A stretch of 44,984 bases of DNA from a virus. Each line of letters starts with the position of its first letter. The first letter of the stretch is position 1. The stretch covers positions 1 to 44,984 of IMG/VR virus record IMGVR_UViG_3300010371_000015, one strand, 5' to 3'. The position numbers and the translations under genes are program-made. Under the pieces are notes generated by a model. That model was not told the origin of the DNA. It was given only the letters and a program-made list of their open reading frames with translations, and ran no database searches. Below, piece after piece: positions 1 through 8,895 of the stretch.

Positions 1-382
1 CCTGGGCCCTGCGGCGGCCGAGATCGTGACGAGGGGCGACGAAGGCGCTGCCGCCGCGATCCAGATGGCGCTCGGGACTGCGGCGGACGCCGATCTGGAG
101 TTCCTGACGGACTCCTTCTGTGCCCGGTGTGACCTCGTTTACACCATGACCACGGGGGCGGGGCCTCGCCCGACTCCGACGCCCCTGAAGACCCAATATG
201 ACGAGCATTTCGCCCAGCGTTACATGGCGCTGGGCGAATGGCTCTTCTGGTGCATCCAGGAGAATTTCGCCGATTTTTTCGGCGACAAGGGGATCGGCGG
301 GTTCGTCAAAAAGCGCCAAGCGGAATTGGCGTCCCAATCCACCTCCCCACCGACGCAGACTGGTTCATCTGGCGGATCGTGA
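1..382 (+). CDS. Tail assembly chaperone, 3' part (gene continues from 44758 across the circular junction)
   Basis: Bases 1-123 repeat 44862-44984, so this reading frame joins in frame to the ATG at 44758 and gives a 161-residue protein ending in TGA at 380-382. Small proteins in this position, between tail tube and tape measure, are the G-type chaperones that coat the tape measure during tail assembly in the cytoplasm. The sequence fits: acidic and alanine-rich, with no membrane segment or enzymatic motif. The zero-frame tail ends in a serine/threonine/proline-rich stretch. A canonical slippery heptamer T-TTT-TTC at 274-280, correctly phased, would divert part of the ribosomes into the -1 frame. 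Function is inferred mainly from position and the frameshift arrangement. Confidence 0.8.
   Translation, partial: LGPAAAEIVTRGDEGAAAAIQMALGTAADADLEFLTDSFCARCDLVYTMTTGAGPRPTPTPLKTQYDEHFAQRYMALGEWLFWCIQENFADFFGDKGIGGFVKKRQAELASQSTSPPTQTGSSGGS
274..280 (+). promoter_or_regulatory. Programmed -1 ribosomal frameshift site
   Basis: The heptamer TTTTTTC is read T TTT TTC in the chaperone frame, a canonical X XXY YYZ slippery site. It lies upstream of an open -1 frame that ends just before the tape measure gene. A downstream stimulatory structure was not defined by eye. Confidence 0.7.
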
Positions 383-516
383 TGTCCAATCGGATCTCCT
401 CGGGACTCAGAGAAATCGAGAGGTACTGGACTCTCCTCGACGTCCTGGAAGCCCACCTGATCCTGGACGCGATCGAATCGGCCGAGGCAGAAGCGGCAAA
501 GCCCCCGGGAAAGTGA
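280..516 (+). CDS. Frameshift extension of the tail assembly chaperone (T domain); internal ATG at 382
   Basis: The -1 frame is open from the slippery site at 274-280 to the stop at 516. Slippage would fuse the first 128 residues of the chaperone to 78 residues from this frame, for about 206 residues. This is the G-GT arrangement known from lambda-like and many contractile tails, where the T part contacts tape measure and tube. The same frame also has an ATG at 382, overlapping the upstream TGA, which could give a separate 44-residue protein. That product is helical and acidic. Both readings are possible. The phased heptamer and the absence of stops favour the fusion. The tape measure starts 1 base after this stop. 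Confidence 0.7.
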   Translation, partial: RRQGDRRVRQKAPSGIGVPIHLPTDADWFIWRIVMSNRISSGLREIERYWTLLDVLEAHLILDAIESAEAEAAKPPGK

Positions 517-517
517 C

Positions 518-2182
518 ATGGCGGGAGCGCTCCGAGAGATCCTGGCAAAGTTCGGTTTCGATGTCGACACGTCGAAACTAGACGCTGCCAAGACCAAGAC
601 TGACGGCGTAGTCGGGGGCCTGAAGGCCCTCGCCGCCACGATCGCTGGAACCGCTCTGATCAACGGGATCCGTGGTTTCGTCTCAGACCTCGCTGAGCAA
701 GCAGAGCAACTCCGACTCACGTCCCAACAATTGGGAATCTCGACAGAGGATCTCCAACGGTGGCAAGGTGCTGCCAAACTCGCCGGGGTCTCGAATGAGG
801 GACTGAGCACAGGGTTTAAGTTCCTGCAAAAGAATGCCGCGGAGGCTGCCACGGCCGGGGGTGACGCGGCGGCCGAGTTCAAAAAACTTGGAGTCAATAT
901 CAAGGACTCCAACGGCCAGATCAAGCCTACGTCCCAGCTTATGGGCGACGTCGGCCTGGCAATTGGGGCGATGAAGAACCCGGCCGAGAGAACGGCCGCC
1001 GCTCTCAAGCTCCTGGGCCGTGGCGGACTCGAATTGATCCCCCTGTTCAATCAAGGGGAGGAGGGGCTTCAAAAGTTCCTGGATCGGATCGATGAACTCG
1101 GGGGCGGCCTTTCTGCAAAGGCGCTGGCCAACCTGGAGCAATACTCCCGCTCCACGAAAGAATTTGATTTCGCGATCCTCGGGTTGAAGTCCCGCCTGGC
1201 CGTCGAGTTGATTCCCAAACTCACGGACCTAATTACCTGGGTCACGAAGGGGATTCTGGCCTTTGCCGATATGGCGAAGGGCTCCAACATTTTCACGGCC
1301 GCGATCACGGTCCTGGGAACGGCCGCCGCGTTGACCGCTCTGAAAATGTACCTCCCCTATCTCCCGATCCTCGCTCTGTTCGCCGCCCTCATCCTCCTGG
1401 TGGACGAGGTTATTACCCTGTTCCAGGGTGGCGATACGTTGATCGGGGAGGGGATCGATAAGATCTTCGGGGCCGGGGCCGCCGCGAAAATGGTCGACAC
1501 CCTCACCCAGGCCTTCAATGAACTTGGAGGCACGACCAAAGTCCTGCCAGCGTTGATTATCGCCGTCGGGGCGGCCCTCGCCGCCGCAAACGCTCCGATC
1601 GTCGCCACGGCCGCTGCCGTCGCCTCGGTTACCGCTGCCGTGATGCAGTTTAAGAAACTGGATCAGGACAGTGGCGGTCACGGAATGGCGAACTGGTGGG
1701 CCAACGCAAAGAGGAATCTGGGCATTACCTCACAAGAGGAATACCAGAAGGAAAAACTGCAACTCGGGGCTGGGGCTACGAATGCCGCCCCGGGTTCCTA
1801 TGAGGACGCCGCGCGGAAAAAGGGAACGTGGTACGGGCAGAAACGGCCCGAGACTATCGACGAAACCAACGCCAGGCAAGCGGCCTATGCGGCGGCGCAT
1901 CCCGTCGTCCAGGGGCTCGCCGGGATGGTGCCCCAGGGCCCCTGGGCCGGGATGGTCCCTGGTGTGGCCCCGACGCCCACGATCCCCCTGCCCCCGCCCA
2001 TGCTCGCCCGGCCCCCGGAACCTGTCGTGCAACGGAAGGAGATCAAGGTCACGACTCAGAGCGATGCAAAGGTCACCTTCACGGGTCCGAGTCCGGATAA
2101 AGGTGACGTCCGCGGGGTTCTGTCGGACAACGCGAAAAACGTCCAGGCAGCGGTTCTCGCGGCATTGGAGCCCCAGAAATAA
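518..2182 (+). CDS. Tail tape measure protein
   Basis: This 554-residue protein follows the chaperone pair, the invariant position of tape measures. It sets tail length and is ejected with the DNA. The N-terminal 200 residues are helical and repetitive in heptad style. Residues about 265-310 form a hydrophobic stretch with alanine- and leucine-rich segments, as expected for the membrane-interacting part. The C-terminal third is proline/alanine-rich. By the usual rule of about 0.15 nm per residue, this predicts a tail near 83 nm, short for a contractile phage. The ATG at 518 directly follows the chaperone stop. No lysozyme or peptidase domain is evident. Confidence 0.88.
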   Translation: MAGALREILAKFGFDVDTSKLDAAKTKTDGVVGGLKALAATIAGTALINGIRGFVSDLAEQAEQLRLTSQQLGISTEDLQRWQGAAKLAGVSNEGLSTGFKFLQKNAAEAATAGGDAAAEFKKLGVNIKDSNGQIKPTSQLMGDVGLAIGAMKNPAERTAAALKLLGRGGLELIPLFNQGEEGLQKFLDRIDELGGGLSAKALANLEQYSRSTKEFDFAILGLKSRLAVELIPKLTDLITWVTKGILAFADMAKGSNIFTAAITVLGTAAALTALKMYLPYLPILALFAALILLVDEVITLFQGGDTLIGEGIDKIFGAGAAAKMVDTLTQAFNELGGTTKVLPALIIAVGAALAAANAPIVATAAAVASVTAAVMQFKKLDQDSGGHGMANWWANAKRNLGITSQEEYQKEKLQLGAGATNAAPGSYEDAARKKGTWYGQKRPETIDETNARQAAYAAAHPVVQGLAGMVPQGPWAGMVPGVAPTPTIPLPPPMLARPPEPVVQRKEIKVTTQSDAKVTFTGPSPDKGDVRGVLSDNAKNVQAAVLAALEPQK

Positions 2183-2902
2183 ATGGCGGCATACCTCCTC
2201 CCCGATGACCAGTCCTCGATCCTGATCTCGTTTGATTCTACGATTTCGGAGAATCACGAGGCGACGGCGGATGTTACGGAGCATCCCGTGGAACTCGGAT
2301 CCAATATCGCGGACAACGTGAAACAGAATCCGGCCTCCTTGACTCTGGAGGTCTACATGACCCTGACCCCAATCGTGCCCGGCGGCCCGGGGGCGGGTGT
2401 CGTGATCCCTCAACTCCTGCAATTCCCGACCTATATCCCGCCCCTCGCACCGACACCCGGGGCCCTGTTCAATCTGATCGGCAGCGGGCTCACGGCCCTG
2501 AGTCAGATGGTGTTCGGTCCTCCGCCCCCGATCGTCGTTCAAGTCCTGCAGTTTCCTACCCAATTCGACCCGATCAAGCTCACTCATACGGCCCTGCTTG
2601 ATCTATGGAGTCGAGGGCAAACAATGTCGGTCGTGACCTCGGTCAAAACATATGACACGATGGTCCTGGTGAATGTCTCCCTCCCTCGCACGGAACCCGG
2701 AGGGGCGACGTTCACCCTGAACTTCAAGCAAATCCGTACGGTGACCAGCGCCACGGTCGCGGCACCGAAACCCGCACAGAAACGGGGACAGCCTAACCAG
2801 GCCAAGGGGAGTCAATCCACGTCCGATCCGGGGGCAAACGCGGGCGCTAAGGCCAGCTTTGCCAAGCAACTGGCGAACAAGGTCCTGGGAGTGAACGGAT
2901 GA
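2183..2902 (+). CDS. Dit-like baseplate protein
   Basis: This 239-residue protein begins immediately after the tape measure stop. Its N-terminal part has the pattern of Dit-like tail proteins: a beta strand, then a THE/TEHPVE-type motif (about residues 33-37), then 'GSNIADNV' and 'SLTLEVYM'. In related phages this protein sits at the tail tip, joining the tube to the hub. The middle is proline-rich and the C-terminal 45 residues are a low-complexity lysine/alanine tail. It overlaps the next gene by ATGA. Family assignment rests on the N-terminal motif and gene order. Confidence 0.72.
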   Translation: MAAYLLPDDQSSILISFDSTISENHEATADVTEHPVELGSNIADNVKQNPASLTLEVYMTLTPIVPGGPGAGVVIPQLLQFPTYIPPLAPTPGALFNLIGSGLTALSQMVFGPPPPIVVQVLQFPTQFDPIKLTHTALLDLWSRGQTMSVVTSVKTYDTMVLVNVSLPRTEPGGATFTLNFKQIRTVTSATVAAPKPAQKRGQPNQAKGSQSTSDPGANAGAKASFAKQLANKVLGVNG

Positions 2903-3228
2903 GCGATCCCCTGGAGATCTCAATCCCGCAGAACCTCCCTCTTTTTTCCCAGAGGATTACCCTCGACGGGATCGAGTATCTGTTTCAGTTCGCCTGGAAC
3001 GACAGGGAGCAGCGTTGGTACGTCTCGATCTCGGACATTAACGACAACCCTCTGGCCATGGGCCTGAAAATCGTGGCCAACGTCCCCCTTCTCCGACGGT
3101 TCACGAATCCCTCCCTGCCCCAGGGGGATTTGATCGCCTGTGACCTTTCCAATCAATTCGGCGAGCCCCCGCTTTATACGGAACTCGGGGTCAGGGTCCG
3201 AATGTTTTACTTCCCGGTCGGGACATGA
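2899..3228 (+). CDS. Baseplate plug protein (Pam3 gp18-like)
   Basis: This 109-residue all-beta protein overlaps both neighbours. The pattern 'ITLDGIEYLFQFAWNDREQRW' followed by a short turn and 'LPQGDLIACDL' resembles the small plug protein of contractile-tail baseplates, described in cyanophage Pam3, which closes the tube opening near the hub. The position between Dit-like and hub proteins agrees. No transmembrane or enzymatic features are present. Confidence 0.62.
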   Translation: MSDPLEISIPQNLPLFSQRITLDGIEYLFQFAWNDREQRWYVSISDINDNPLAMGLKIVANVPLLRRFTNPSLPQGDLIACDLSNQFGEPPLYTELGVRVRMFYFPVGT

Positions 3229-4094
3229 CTACCGCCGTCCCCTTGTTCGGCCGAAAGGTCACGGTCACGATCGGCAACCCTACCGCGAAAAGCGCACAGG
3301 GGATCGCCAGCGGATCGGCAATCCAGGTGACCGATCTGGCGATGTCGTTCTCCGTCAAGAAAACCCTGAAGCCCGAACCAAACACCTGCGACCTTACGAT
3401 CTACAATCTGAGCCCCGACCATCGGGCGGCCCTAGAACAAATGCAGGTTGCCACCGTCCAGATCGAGGCGGGTTATCAGGAAGGGACCTCGGTCCTATTC
3501 GTCGGAGATCTCCGAACGGGGGTGTCGACCCATACCGGGGTTGACTACGAAACCAAGCTCTCCTCCGGCGATGGGGAGAAAGCGATCAAAACGGCCCGCG
3601 TCAATGTCGCGATGAAAAAGGGCACGGCCACCCCTGCCAAGGTTCTCCAAGCCGTTGCGTCCGCGCTCGGGGTAGGGTCGGGGAACCTGTCCCAGGCCGT
3701 GGCCAAACTCCAGGGCGCCGGGATTGCAAATAACTTCTCGGAGGGTGTCGTCCTCTCGGGATCCGCGTTCCGGGAAATGAACTCGATCTGCCGGACGTGC
3801 GCCCTATCGTGGAGCATTCAAAACGGCAAACTCCAGATCCTGCCCTTGGGCCAAGCGCTCCAAACGTCCGCGATTCAGATCGATCAAAATAGCGGAATGG
3901 TCGGGGCCCCTACCATCGACAATGATGGAGTACTGAACGTCAAAACCCTCCTGATCCCGGACGTGTTCCCGGGACGTCTCCTGGTGCTGAACGCCCAACG
4001 CCTGAAGGGGAACTATCGAATCGAGTCCTGCAAATATGACGGTGAGACTCACGGCCAGAATTGGTACAATACGATCCAGGCGAAACGGTACTAG
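3225..4094 (+). CDS. Baseplate hub protein (gpD/gp27-like)
   Basis: This 289-residue protein fits the hub subunits that form the central trimer of the baseplate and carry the spike. The N-terminal portion has 'FSVKKTLKPEPNTCDLTIYNLS', a hallmark of small hub proteins of contractile phages, followed by beta-rich domains. The C-terminal 'NYRIESCKYDGETHGQNWYNTIQAK' is also typical. It overlaps the plug gene by ATGA and abuts the spike gene, which starts on the base after its TAG. No lysozyme insertion is present. Confidence 0.75.
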   Translation: MTTAVPLFGRKVTVTIGNPTAKSAQGIASGSAIQVTDLAMSFSVKKTLKPEPNTCDLTIYNLSPDHRAALEQMQVATVQIEAGYQEGTSVLFVGDLRTGVSTHTGVDYETKLSSGDGEKAIKTARVNVAMKKGTATPAKVLQAVASALGVGSGNLSQAVAKLQGAGIANNFSEGVVLSGSAFREMNSICRTCALSWSIQNGKLQILPLGQALQTSAIQIDQNSGMVGAPTIDNDGVLNVKTLLIPDVFPGRLLVLNAQRLKGNYRIESCKYDGETHGQNWYNTIQAKRY

Positions 4095-4733
4095 ATGGCC
4101 CTCGACGTTGAACTAGGAGACCTCCTTCGACGGATCCTGGAAGCCCGGGTGACGGACATCTGGACTTCTTTCCCGGCTAGAGTCCAATCCTACGATCCGA
4201 GCACGCAAACCGCGGACGTCGCCCCCGTGATCCAGCGCCCCGTTCCGACAGGTGACGAGGGAGAGGATACGGCCTGGGAATCCCTGCCGGTCCTGCCCGG
4301 GATCAGGGTCTGTTTCCCCCGCGGCGGAGGCGACGCTTTCACTATCACCTGGCCCGTTCAAGAGGGAGATTGGGTAGCGGTCCACGTCTCGACCTACTCA
4401 TTTCAAAACTGGCTCCGAACAGGCCAGATCACGAACCCCCCGGGGGATACCAGACCTCACTCCCTCTCGAATTGTTGGGCTATCCCGTGCATGGCACCGA
4501 ACGCAAACGCGCTCGCCCAGGCTCAGGTGAATGCCCTTGTTCTGAAAGGGAATCCCACGCTCCTGGGTGACGAACACGCCTCAGATTTCGTGGCGCTTGC
4601 GTCCAAGGTTATGTCAGAATTGCAGAAGATCCAGACCACCCTGGGCACGGCCACCTCCCCAAGCGGCGCCGTCACCTATGGGACGCCCTACGTTCCTGGC
4701 CAGGTGGCAGCGCAAAAGGTCAAGGCGACATGA
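4095..4733 (+). CDS. Baseplate spike protein with Gp138-type OB fold
   Basis: This 212-residue protein resembles gpV/Gp138 membrane-piercing spikes. An N-terminal OB-fold-like domain (residues about 20-120) carries 'FPARVQSYDPSTQTADVAPV', 'LPVLPGIRVCFPRGGG' and 'WPVQEGDWVAVHVS'. The short C-terminal part would form the spike tip. The protein would sit under the hub and puncture the outer membrane on contraction. It follows the hub without a gap and overlaps the tailspike gene by ATGA. Confidence 0.78.
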   Translation: MALDVELGDLLRRILEARVTDIWTSFPARVQSYDPSTQTADVAPVIQRPVPTGDEGEDTAWESLPVLPGIRVCFPRGGGDAFTITWPVQEGDWVAVHVSTYSFQNWLRTGQITNPPGDTRPHSLSNCWAIPCMAPNANALAQAQVNALVLKGNPTLLGDEHASDFVALASKVMSELQKIQTTLGTATSPSGAVTYGTPYVPGQVAAQKVKAT

Positions 4734-6718
4734 GTCCTCCCCAGCAGCCGGCCCAGACTCCCCTCCTCGTCACGTTCGGCCCTGTGACCCCGGCTCAGAC
4801 CCCGATCCTGATCACGGTAGGGGTCAATCCTGGGGGGGATGCTGGGGCTTCAATCTCTGCTTCTGTCGCCAATGCCCCGACGGATCTCTCCCCCGGGGAC
4901 TATTCAGCGACTACCCCGATCCTCGTCCCGAGCAACTCTAACCTGACGGCAAACGCCAGGGTTAGTATCTCCTCCGCTCCGGGTAATTCTGGTGACGGAC
5001 ATACTAACTCTCCGGTTGTCGGTGTTTCAAACTCCGTACAAATCGGCACGCTTTCCGCGGACGTAACCGAGGGTGACACCGCCTTCACTTACACCCCCTC
5101 CATGGGTTCTCCGATTCCTGTCGTGGGGAATTACGTCTCTCTGAATCTGAATGGAGACGTGGCCCTCACCTTTCGGGTGAAGGCCATTGCCGGGAACGTG
5201 ATTACCACGGACGTCCCGATCCCCTTCAACTTTCCCCACGCATCCCCGGCCCCTACGGGTGTGATCCTCGTTAGCCCTACCAGTAACGTTCACGTCAACT
5301 TCGGGGGAGCCACGTTGACGCAGATCAACGGGGCTAGGGGGTTCTGGTTCCCGTACGCCTTCGATAGTGAGATCCAGAATCTTATCGCCTACTGCTCGGG
5401 CAGCGTGTTCGGCCCCGATCTCGACATCGGGGGACGAAGGAGTGTGCTGAGAAAAATTCATGCGATCTACGTGGCAAACGTAGGGGACGCCGGGCTCGCC
5501 ATCGAAGGAGGAATGTCTATGCTCATGGAGGAGTGCTCCTCTGAGGGCGCGTTCCCTTCTGGAATTCAAATTGGGGGTTACCGAAACGAGGTCCGTGGGT
5601 GTTCCTCTGATGGGGCCGTCAATAACGGCCTGACGCTCTGTCCCCAGGGCCCCATGGATCTTTGGGGGAGTCAGCGTGGCGTCGTGACGAGCGGACGTTA
5701 TGACAATGCCACGATCGGAGTACTTATCACCGGAAACTCCAGTGATAACGTGATTATGGGAGTCGACGCATCCTATAATACGAACGCGGGATTTTCGGTA
5801 TATGCTGGGGTGATTGCAGTTGTCGGAGGCCCCCAGAGGAATACGTTCCACGCCTGTACCAGCTACGGCGGTGCATACGGATGGATCATCGGAGACGAAA
5901 TCTCCGGAGCGATCGATACGACCCTGAACGCATGCGACGCCACGGGAGGATCACAGGCAGGGATCAAGGTGAACGCCGACGCCCTGCGCACCATGATCAA
6001 CGGCTTTCGTTCTGTCAGGAATGTTTTCGGCCTTTGCGCTCTAGGGGATGTAACGGTCTCCGGGTTCGTTTCGGTCAATGATGGCACGGGCGTCCGTTCG
6101 TTCAATAGTGCCAACGTCTCTATTACCGAAGCCCGCATCGAACAGAACCGATCAAACGGCTCCACGTGGGCTGCGGTCTATGTAGACAATACAAGTTCCC
6201 TTACTCTCTCTGATTCTTTGATCGTCATGAACGGTACCGGGGGCGGGGCTCAGGAGGGTGTGGTAGTCGCCGGAACGGCCAGGCTGACCAACGTACGGGT
6301 ATCGACATCCGCAAGCGGAACGTATGGTATCGTCGGAGGGGGTGGCGGGTCTTTCGTTTATATCGGCCCCGGGTGTGATTTCGGTGCATGCACCACCCCG
6401 ATCCTCCCTCAAAGCGCAACGGTGGTCTGGGAACAGGGGAGCGGCGCAACGCCCATTTCCTCCACACACACCCTGACCTTCATCGAACATTATAACGGAG
6501 ACATCGAACTCGCGGCGGGGGCTAGCGCTGATGCAACCGTTACGACCTACGGCCTCCCCGGTTTGCGCTTCACGGCTCGGAATCTTAGCTCTCACAATCT
6601 CACCGTGAAGACCAGCACCAGTGGAGACTCCGGAATCACGATCGCAGCAGGGAAGAGCGCGATCATCGAAGTCCGCGCCTCCGACTCCAAAATGTCACGG
6701 GTCACCGGAGATACATGA
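4730..6718 (+). CDS. Tailspike with right-handed beta-helix, possible depolymerase
   Basis: This 662-residue protein has a threonine/serine/valine-rich N-terminal region (about 1-150), then a long run of short repeating beta strands rich in Asn, Gly, Ser and Val (about 180-560). Examples are 'NAGFSVYAGVIAVVGG', 'NTFHACTSYGG' and 'VRNVFGLCALGDVTVSGF', characteristic of pectate-lyase-like parallel beta-helices. Such proteins bind or cleave surface polysaccharide. It is nested between spike and wedge genes rather than beside the tail fibre at 9510. Catalytic residues cannot be assigned by eye. A purely adhesive role is possible. Confidence 0.7.
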   Translation: MSPPQQPAQTPLLVTFGPVTPAQTPILITVGVNPGGDAGASISASVANAPTDLSPGDYSATTPILVPSNSNLTANARVSISSAPGNSGDGHTNSPVVGVSNSVQIGTLSADVTEGDTAFTYTPSMGSPIPVVGNYVSLNLNGDVALTFRVKAIAGNVITTDVPIPFNFPHASPAPTGVILVSPTSNVHVNFGGATLTQINGARGFWFPYAFDSEIQNLIAYCSGSVFGPDLDIGGRRSVLRKIHAIYVANVGDAGLAIEGGMSMLMEECSSEGAFPSGIQIGGYRNEVRGCSSDGAVNNGLTLCPQGPMDLWGSQRGVVTSGRYDNATIGVLITGNSSDNVIMGVDASYNTNAGFSVYAGVIAVVGGPQRNTFHACTSYGGAYGWIIGDEISGAIDTTLNACDATGGSQAGIKVNADALRTMINGFRSVRNVFGLCALGDVTVSGFVSVNDGTGVRSFNSANVSITEARIEQNRSNGSTWAAVYVDNTSSLTLSDSLIVMNGTGGGAQEGVVVAGTARLTNVRVSTSASGTYGIVGGGGGSFVYIGPGCDFGACTTPILPQSATVVWEQGSGATPISSTHTLTFIEHYNGDIELAAGASADATVTTYGLPGLRFTARNLSSHNLTVKTSTSGDSGITIAAGKSAIIEVRASDSKMSRVTGDT

Positions 6719-7125
6719 TCGAGGTCACCGGAACTCCCGACGTCACGATCAATGATCTGGCCGAACTCGCGCTGGATCCGGTGTCGGGAGACATCGCGTT
6801 TCCGCCCTATATCCTTACCGGGCCGCTCTGTGTCATTCAGAGGATCCGTGTTCGGTTCCGCTTTTTCCTCGGGGAATGGTTCCTGGATCAGCGGCTCGGG
6901 ATTCCCTATTTCCAGGACATCCTGATCAAGAATCCGGACCCGACCTTGATCTCCGCAATCTTCCGCCAGGTGCTCCTCACGACCCCTGGGGTTTTGCGAG
7001 TCGACGCTTTCACGGCCACCCTGGACGCCCCGACTCGGGTCCTTACGGTCAATTTCCAGGCGACTCTTACGGACGGCTCGACTATTATCACGGCTCAAGC
7101 GGAACCCTTCATCATCAGCACCTGA
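6715..7125 (+). CDS. Baseplate wedge protein, gp25-like
   Basis: This 136-residue protein is a short wedge subunit. The motifs 'RIRVRFRFFLGEWFLDQRLGIPYFQDIL' and 'TPGVLRVDAFTATLD' match the gp25-like (phage W) fold used in baseplates of contractile injection systems. It overlaps the tailspike gene by ATGA and lies four bases before baseplate J, the usual W-J gene order. It would link the sheath start to the hub periphery. Confidence 0.78.
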   Translation: MIEVTGTPDVTINDLAELALDPVSGDIAFPPYILTGPLCVIQRIRVRFRFFLGEWFLDQRLGIPYFQDILIKNPDPTLISAIFRQVLLTTPGVLRVDAFTATLDAPTRVLTVNFQATLTDGSTIITAQAEPFIIST

Positions 7126-7129
7126 ACCC

Positions 7130-8350
7130 ATGGGCGATTACGTCACACCGCAAGGTCTCGCGCTGCCATCCGTCCAGGATATTCTGGCGGATCTCGCCGA
7201 TGACCAGCGCTCGACTATCAATCCCAACCTGAACACCGATCCGGACTCGCCGATCGGACAGCTAAACGGGATCTTCGCCTCCGCCCTTGGGACCGCATAC
7301 GAGGCCCTGGAAATCGCCTTCAACGGGAACAATCCCGACGCGGCCGAGGGCTTCCTCCTCGAAACCGTCTCTGCCATCACGGGAACGAAACGGGCGCCCG
7401 CTACCCCGAGCAAGCTCACCGGCAATCAGCAGGTGACGGTCAATCTCAATCCGAATACCCTGCTCCCGTCCGGATCCCAGGCGTCCGTGCTCGGGAATCC
7501 GACGGTGATTTTCCAGACGACGGCGGACTTCACGGCCCCGAACGTGGGCTCCGCGGCGAATTACTCCGTCGATATGCAATGCACCCAGACGGGCCCGATC
7601 GTCTGCAATGCAAACACGCTGACTGTTATCGTTACCCCGGTAGTGGGCTGGAATTCGGTCACGAACCCCTTCGACGCGGTTCTGGGCACGAACGTCGACA
7701 CGGACCCGCAACTCCGCTATCGCCGCGAGTCCGAACTCCGGGCCACGGGGAAAAGCACGGTCGATGCGATCCGGGACGAACTCCTGGCCTTCGAATTCCC
7801 GGACGGGTCACAACCGATCTCGCAATGCATCGTCTTCCAGAACGATCAGGACTTCACGGACACGAACGGCCTGCCGCCACATTCGATCCGCTGCCTCGTG
7901 TTCGATGGTGTCAACGCCGTCGTTCCTAACGGGGACATCGCCCAGATCATCTGGAACACGAAACCGGGCGGAATCCAGATGACGGGAAACACGTCGGGCC
8001 CCGCCGTCGATGCCGCGGGCAACCCTCAGACCGTACCTTTTTCCCGGCCGGCGATCCTGGAAATCGTCTTTTCCTGCACCCTCACCCTGGCCAATTCCAA
8101 CCAGACACCTTCGCAATATCTCGCGGCCGTGCAAGCCGCGATCGTGACAGGGTTCCTGCAAAAGGTCACCCTCGGTTCCACGATTTACGTTCGCTATTAC
8201 GAGGGGCTGGTGTGCCAAATCCCTGGGATCAATGACTGCGAGATCCAGCTAGGGATTCAGGGCGATCCCCTTCTCCCCGTCGATACGAACCTAGTAATGG
8301 GCACGTTCCAGATGGGGGATGCGCAAACCACTAACATCACGGTGCAATGA
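7130..8350 (+). CDS. Baseplate J-like protein
   Basis: This 406-residue protein forms the outer wedge of the baseplate. It has the features of the baseplate J family: N-terminal 'LPSVQDILADLADDQRSTINPNLN' and 'PIGQLNGIFASALGTAYEALE', then 'RYRRESELRATGKSTVDAIRDELLAF' (about residues 196-225) and 'PPHSIRCLVFDG'. The C-terminal portion contains the typical tandem alpha/beta region with 'ILEIVFSCTL'. The ATG is at 7130. It overlaps the next gene by ATGATGA. Confidence 0.88.
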   Translation: MGDYVTPQGLALPSVQDILADLADDQRSTINPNLNTDPDSPIGQLNGIFASALGTAYEALEIAFNGNNPDAAEGFLLETVSAITGTKRAPATPSKLTGNQQVTVNLNPNTLLPSGSQASVLGNPTVIFQTTADFTAPNVGSAANYSVDMQCTQTGPIVCNANTLTVIVTPVVGWNSVTNPFDAVLGTNVDTDPQLRYRRESELRATGKSTVDAIRDELLAFEFPDGSQPISQCIVFQNDQDFTDTNGLPPHSIRCLVFDGVNAVVPNGDIAQIIWNTKPGGIQMTGNTSGPAVDAAGNPQTVPFSRPAILEIVFSCTLTLANSNQTPSQYLAAVQAAIVTGFLQKVTLGSTIYVRYYEGLVCQIPGINDCEIQLGIQGDPLLPVDTNLVMGTFQMGDAQTTNITVQ

Positions 8351-8895
8351 TGATCTCCTGGAACGTCCTCCGCAAACGCGATCACGGAACCAAGGGGCTG
8401 GCGCTCGGGTTCGGGATTCCTCTCGGGTCGATGCCCTCGGACGTGCTCACCGGCTATGCCATCGCGATCACAACCCAGGCCCCGCTCGGGGTGTCGTTCG
8501 GAGATCTCTCGACGGCGCGGCGGCTCACCCAGGCGCATGCGCCCGAGATCCCTCTGATCCTGTTCGGGATCGACGATGGGATCGCCTCCGTGCGCGCCGT
8601 GATCCTCTCGCACCTGACCCCTCCCCCGGCCGGCGTCCTGCGCGCCGGGACGCCCCCGAGCATCATCCAGGGAGACGTCCCCCTCGTGTGGGGGCCGCTG
8701 CTCGACAGGGCCCGCAACGGGAAGGGGAACGTCGTCCTGGCCACCGTGGGGGGCGCGGAATGGGCCGGCGTCCTAGAGGGTCTCGGTCCGTCCGGGAACG
8801 GCGTCACGATCACGATCGCGGACAAGGCGAGTCCCCCCACCCCGGCCCAATACCTCGCCGCCCTCTCGACGTTCACGACCCCGAAGAAAACGTGA
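8347..8895 (+). CDS. Baseplate-associated protein of unknown function
   Basis: A 182-residue protein not assigned to a family. It overlaps baseplate J upstream and the DUF2612-like gene downstream (GTGA), so it is co-translated with wedge components and is probably structural. The N-terminal two thirds are beta-rich with several hydrophobic strands. The C-terminal part is glycine/threonine-rich and ends in 'TFTTPKKT'. There is no signal peptide and no clear membrane helix. Two adjacent ATG codons (8347, 8350) could both serve as start. Confidence 0.6.
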   Translation: MMISWNVLRKRDHGTKGLALGFGIPLGSMPSDVLTGYAIAITTQAPLGVSFGDLSTARRLTQAHAPEIPLILFGIDDGIASVRAVILSHLTPPPAGVLRAGTPPSIIQGDVPLVWGPLLDRARNGKGNVVLATVGGAEWAGVLEGLGPSGNGVTITIADKASPPTPAQYLAALSTFTTPKKT

